The notes under the pieces: model-generated | Told to the model about the DNA's origin: nothing | Database searches by the model: none | The model's input: only the letters and a program-made list of their open reading frames with translations | Translations under genes and position numbers: made by a program | Shown: piece by piece, positions 49,316 to 51,580 of the stretch | How positions within the stretch are numbered: position 1 is the stretch's first letter | Layout of the letters: each line of letters starts with the position of its first letter | Assembly: GCA_017468115.1 (NCBI GenBank) | Contig: JAFUJS010000024.1 | Span: 1 to 51,580 of the forward strand | Reading direction: 5' to 3' | From: Clostridia bacterium | Lineage (GTDB): Bacteria; Bacillota_A; Clostridia; Oscillospirales; CAG-272 | DNA length: 51,580 bases

Positions 49316-49946
49316 GCTTTTTTCCTTTAAGTATTTCATATACGACTTCATAAAAATTACCGGTTATATTCCGATGTGGCTTATTATGAGGCCGAAAATC
49401 ATTAGACTTGGAGAAAAGAAAAAGTTCAAGGGTGCCCTTGTTATTTCCAATCACATAGGCGCTATGGACTGTGTAAGAATACAATTCCCGTTTCCATCAA
49501 GAAGGCGTTGGATTCTTGCAATGAAGGAGGTTTTTGAAAAACCGCTGAGTGCATTTTTCTTCAAAAGCGTTAACTGCATCCCTGTCGACAGAGAAAATGT
49601 TACGATTGACACCTATCACAACGTATCAGATGTACTAACCTCTGACAAGCTTCTTGTGCTTTTCCCTGAGGGAAAAATCAATCAAGATGAAAAAGCTGAG
49701 GTGCAAAAGTTCAAGGGTGGTGCCGCATTGTTCGCTATTATGAATAAGGTTCCTGTTATTCCTATTTATATTGTCAAAAAAACAAAGTGGTATGAGCGTG
49801 AGAAAATGATAGTTGGTGAGCCAATATTCCTAGAGGATGTTTGCGGCGGTATACCAACTCTCAAGGATGTAAATAAGGTTAGCGAGTACCTGCACGAAAA
49901 AGAGCAGGAGCTCGAGGCATATTACGAAAAGAACATAAAAAAATAA
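49260..49946 (+). CDS. PlsC-type acyltransferase, second copy
   Basis: The 228-aa protein has HX4D at H65-D70 (NHIGAMD), the FKSVNCIPVDRE block and LFPEGKIN, all expected for a PlsC-type acyltransferase; an N-terminal membrane-interacting helix lies near residues 20-45. It differs from the first copy, so the two probably act on different positions or acceptors. It starts inside the preceding gene: ATG 49260 is 56 bases before that gene's stop, and the overlap encodes a Lys-rich tail in one frame and a Lys-rich head (EEKKKKPRKKVKK) in the other. No later in-frame start with SD is seen before the conserved part. Confidence 0.86.
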   Translation: MKQNEEKKKKPRKKVKKYKLFSFKYFIYDFIKITGYIPMWLIMRPKIIRLGEKKKFKGALVISNHIGAMDCVRIQFPFPSRRRWILAMKEVFEKPLSAFFFKSVNCIPVDRENVTIDTYHNVSDVLTSDKLLVLFPEGKINQDEKAEVQKFKGGAALFAIMNKVPVIPIYIVKKTKWYEREKMIVGEPIFLEDVCGGIPTLKDVNKVSEYLHEKEQELEAYYEKNIKK

Positions 49947-49970
49947 ATCAACCCCAAAAAGGATATGACT

Positions 49971-50216
49971 ATGTCAAGAGAGATTATTTTTGAAAAGCTC
50001 AAGGAAATTTTTGCTATGGTTAATGGTGAAAGTGGGCTTGATAGCATGACTGAAAAAACAAAGCTTGTGGATGAGCTTGGGCTAAACTCAATTGGTATGC
50101 TTTATATGATAATTGCAATAGAGGAAAACTTTTCTGTACGCTTCGAAAGTGTAGGAATGAACGACTTTGAAACAGTGGGTAGCGTCATAGACTATATTGA
50201 GGGACAGCTAAGTTAA
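49971..50216 (+). CDS. Discrete acyl carrier protein
   Basis: The 81-aa acidic protein is a carrier protein: helix 1 REIIFEKLKEIFAMV, then the modification loop DELGLNSIGMLYMII with the phosphopantetheine serine S40 (GLNSIG rather than the fatty-acid ACP's DSL), and a third helix ending VIDYIEGQLS. It is not the housekeeping AcpP, which has a DSLDTVE-type motif and a fab context. AAAAAGG at 49956-49962 favours ATG 49971 over ATG 49965. It most likely serves the adenylation enzyme and acyltransferases of this operon. Confidence 0.87.
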   Translation: MSREIIFEKLKEIFAMVNGESGLDSMTEKTKLVDELGLNSIGMLYMIIAIEENFSVRFESVGMNDFETVGSVIDYIEGQLS

Positions 50217-51203
50217 ATGAAGTGGTCCTTAAGGGAATTTAAGCCCGCAGATATGGTTCGTGTCAAGTCCGGCAGCTTTTATCACTATGCAATTTGCGTT
50301 AGTGATTCCACCGTCGTACAGTTTGGAGATAGCATTGTCGACCCAAGGGTTGACCCCAACACAGTACAGGTACACGAGGCTAAAATAGAGGATTTCTTGA
50401 AGGGGCGCTTTGCCGAGGTTGCTGATTTTGATAAAAAAGAGCTGAAGAAGAAATTCTCAAACGAACAAATAATAAGTAACGCAAAGGGGCGCATAGGAGA
50501 GAAGGGATATCATTTTCTCCACAATAACTGTGAGCACTTTGCAAACGAATGTGTTTTTGGTGAGCATTCAAGCTCTCAGCTTGATGCCTTAAGAAAAGAT
50601 ATACAAATGGGGCTGGCACACATAGATGTGTATGTTTCCGACATTCAAAGATTTAAGCACTATAACAAGCTTCCCAAATTTGCAAAGGAAGAAATCAAAA
50701 GGCTTAAAAACCCTGCTTCCATAGAGCAAAAAAAGTGCGCATACGGGCTTTTAAATTATGCTCTGCAAAAATCATTCGATATTAAGCCTAAAATCTCGTT
50801 AGTAACTAAGGACAAAAGAGGTAAGCCCACACTAAAGGGTTGCTTTTTCTCCATATCTCACACAAGTAATCTGGTTGCTGTGGCAGTCTCACGTCGTGAT
50901 GTAGGTGTAGACATTGAGGAAATAAAGGAGCATGCCGCACTAAGTCCGGAAAGAAACCACGTGCTTTCTGAAAGCGAAACAGCAGAGAGCTTTGTAGATG
51001 TGCTTTCTCTGTGGACGAAGAAGGAAGCTATATTTAAGCTTGATAATTCTCTTACTGGCTTTATACCCGGCAAAATAGATACTAATCTTTATCCCACAAA
51101 AACCATCAAGGTGCTTTTTGAGGGTAAGGAATATTTTCTTTCCGTTGCTATGGAATCACTTGCCGCAGTTAATGTAATTTATCTTGATGGAGAACAAGGC
51201 TGA
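50217..51203 (+). CDS. LRAT/HRASLS-like papain-fold domain fused to a 4'-phosphopantetheinyl transferase
   Basis: One uninterrupted 328-aa protein has two recognisable domains. Residues ~1-120: an LRAT/H-rev107-type permuted papain fold with catalytic H23 (FYHYAICVSD), VVQFG and the cysteine block NNCEHFANEC with C105; the third catalytic position, H35 in human HRASLS enzymes, is Q35 here. Residues ~135-328: an Sfp-type PPTase with FSISHT (212-216), VGVDIE (D232, E234) and LWTKKEAIFK (E270), all magnesium ligands present. The PPTase should activate the ACP S40 and the carrier domain S607 of this operon. The LRAT half could be an acyltransferase, phospholipase A or thiol protease-like enzyme. 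ATG directly follows the ACP stop. Confidence 0.85.
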   Translation: MKWSLREFKPADMVRVKSGSFYHYAICVSDSTVVQFGDSIVDPRVDPNTVQVHEAKIEDFLKGRFAEVADFDKKELKKKFSNEQIISNAKGRIGEKGYHFLHNNCEHFANECVFGEHSSSQLDALRKDIQMGLAHIDVYVSDIQRFKHYNKLPKFAKEEIKRLKNPASIEQKKCAYGLLNYALQKSFDIKPKISLVTKDKRGKPTLKGCFFSISHTSNLVAVAVSRRDVGVDIEEIKEHAALSPERNHVLSESETAESFVDVLSLWTKKEAIFKLDNSLTGFIPGKIDTNLYPTKTIKVLFEGKEYFLSVAMESLAAVNVIYLDGEQG

Positions 51204-51227
51204 TATATAATTAATATGTAGAAAACA

Positions 51228-51265
51228 ATCGACCCCGGTAAAAAAGGGTCGATATTTTTTATTTT
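51228..51265 (+). terminator. Intrinsic terminator of the acyl/lipid operon
   Basis: ATCGACCC (51228-51235) pairs with GGGTCGAT (51246-51253), ten-base loop, then a T-rich tail. Confidence 0.88.
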
Positions 51266-51279
51266 TCGTTATTTTGCTA

Positions 51280-51308
51280 TTGACAAATGAGCAAAACAAT
51301 GATAGAAT
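51280..51308 (+). promoter_or_regulatory. rRNA operon promoter P1 (candidate)
   Basis: TTGACA (51280-51285), 17 bp, TAGAAT (51303-51308). Confidence 0.7.
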
Positions 51309-51372
51309 AACCAAGCTTTGAATAGTTGTTAAGAAAAAAATTAAAAATTTTTAAAAAGTTTTGAAAAAGCCC

Positions 51373-51401
51373 TTGACAACAGGAATTCAAAGTGATATAA
51401 T
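51373..51401 (+). promoter_or_regulatory. rRNA operon promoter P2 (candidate), perfect consensus
   Basis: TTGACA (51373-51378), 17 bp, TATAAT (51396-51401). An AT-rich stretch (51328-51366) just upstream resembles an UP element. Confidence 0.85.
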
Positions 51402-51580
51402 AGCAAGGCTGACTTGGGGGGAGAGCTTCCTAGTTGGTGCGAAAAGATCCTTGAAAATTGAACAATGAACAAAAAGTTTTTTGAAAAGAGAACTGATGTA
51501 CTGAAAGAAACGGAACTCTTAAGAAAATTCTTTTAAGTTGAAGAATACTACTCGAAACAAGTAATTTAAGTTAAAGAGCA
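51402..51580 (+). other. Probable 5' leader of a 16S rRNA operon, cut by the window edge
   Basis: No coding frame is seen. After the P2 promoter comes the segment ccttgaaaattgaacaatga (from 51450), of the type found upstream of rRNA genes in Firmicutes, and then AT-rich sequence with small inverted repeats (CTTAAG at 51518-51523). The 16S start motif (AGAGTTTGATC) is not reached within the window. Confidence 0.6.

Noticed and set aside
51570..51580. gttaaagagca resembles a boxA antitermination site
   Set aside because: The match is to the reverse complement of boxA, in the wrong orientation for the rightward promoters, and only ~11 nt long.
1..51580. Mobile elements, phage genes or CRISPR arrays
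   Set aside because: No transposase, integrase, tail or capsid gene, and no spaced direct repeats were found in either strand.

Overview
The window reads as chromosome of a spore-forming member of the Clostridia (Bacillota), probably an uncultured gut or animal-associated species. Support: Firmicutes-type SD sequences and sigma-A promoters (many at exactly 17-bp spacing), HPr kinase, a mini-ribonuclease III, a group II ECF module followed by truA, a ClpE-type chaperone with an N-terminal zinc finger, a short type-3 ProRS, an alpha/beta SASP, a SpoIIQ-like LytM protein and a CotH-family protein. No phage, transposon or CRISPR array is visible. Gene density is high and base composition looks even.

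Layout. 1-507: the 3' end of an unrecognised, probably surface-exposed protein plus a coupled 58-aa peptide gene. 624-5292 (minus): DUF951, a YfhO-like membrane protein, ruvA, ruvB. Divergent from it, 5469-10210 (plus): ruvC, an RlmI-like methyltransferase, ecfA1-ecfA2-ecfT and truA. 10275-14109: two CvpA-like membrane proteins and a ClpE-like unfoldase. 14346-17167: proS and gdhA. 17346-21236: an orphan solute-binding lipoprotein and a GH36 alpha-galactosidase. 21364-25034: a small XRE regulator, hprK, four uncharacterised proteins and a phosphodiesterase. 25139-27294: an oxidoreductase and isomerase pair of sugar or inositol type. 27361-32523: SpoIIQ-like M23 protein, a ThyX-like protein, a CDF transporter, a CotH protein and a stripped-down nucleotidyltransferase-like protein. 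32548-36836 (minus): mrnC and a heterodimeric ABC exporter. 36959-39641: GlpA-like dehydrogenase, an FAD reductase and a shortened DUF1667 protein. Then tRNA-Leu(CAA), a PcrA-type helicase, a GH2 glycosidase and a SASP gene.

The most interesting part is 44608-51265, a six-gene operon from one strong promoter (with a palindrome inside its spacer) to one terminator: an acyl-activating adenylation enzyme carrying its own carrier domain, a GPH-type MFS transporter with an extra C-terminal membrane domain, two PlsC-type acyltransferases whose genes overlap by 56 nt, a discrete acyl carrier protein, and a single protein that joins an LRAT/HRASLS-like papain-fold domain to a 4'-phosphopantetheinyl transferase. 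There is no ketosynthase. The parts list matches a self-contained acyl-activation and lipid-acylation system. It recalls the E. coli LplT/Aas lysophospholipid recycling pathway, but with separate proteins, a dedicated carrier protein and its own activating enzyme. That is inference from gene content.

The window ends in what looks like the leader of an rRNA operon: two consensus promoters (51280-51308 and 51373-51401) precede about 180 nt of non-coding leader, and the 16S gene itself would lie just beyond the edge.
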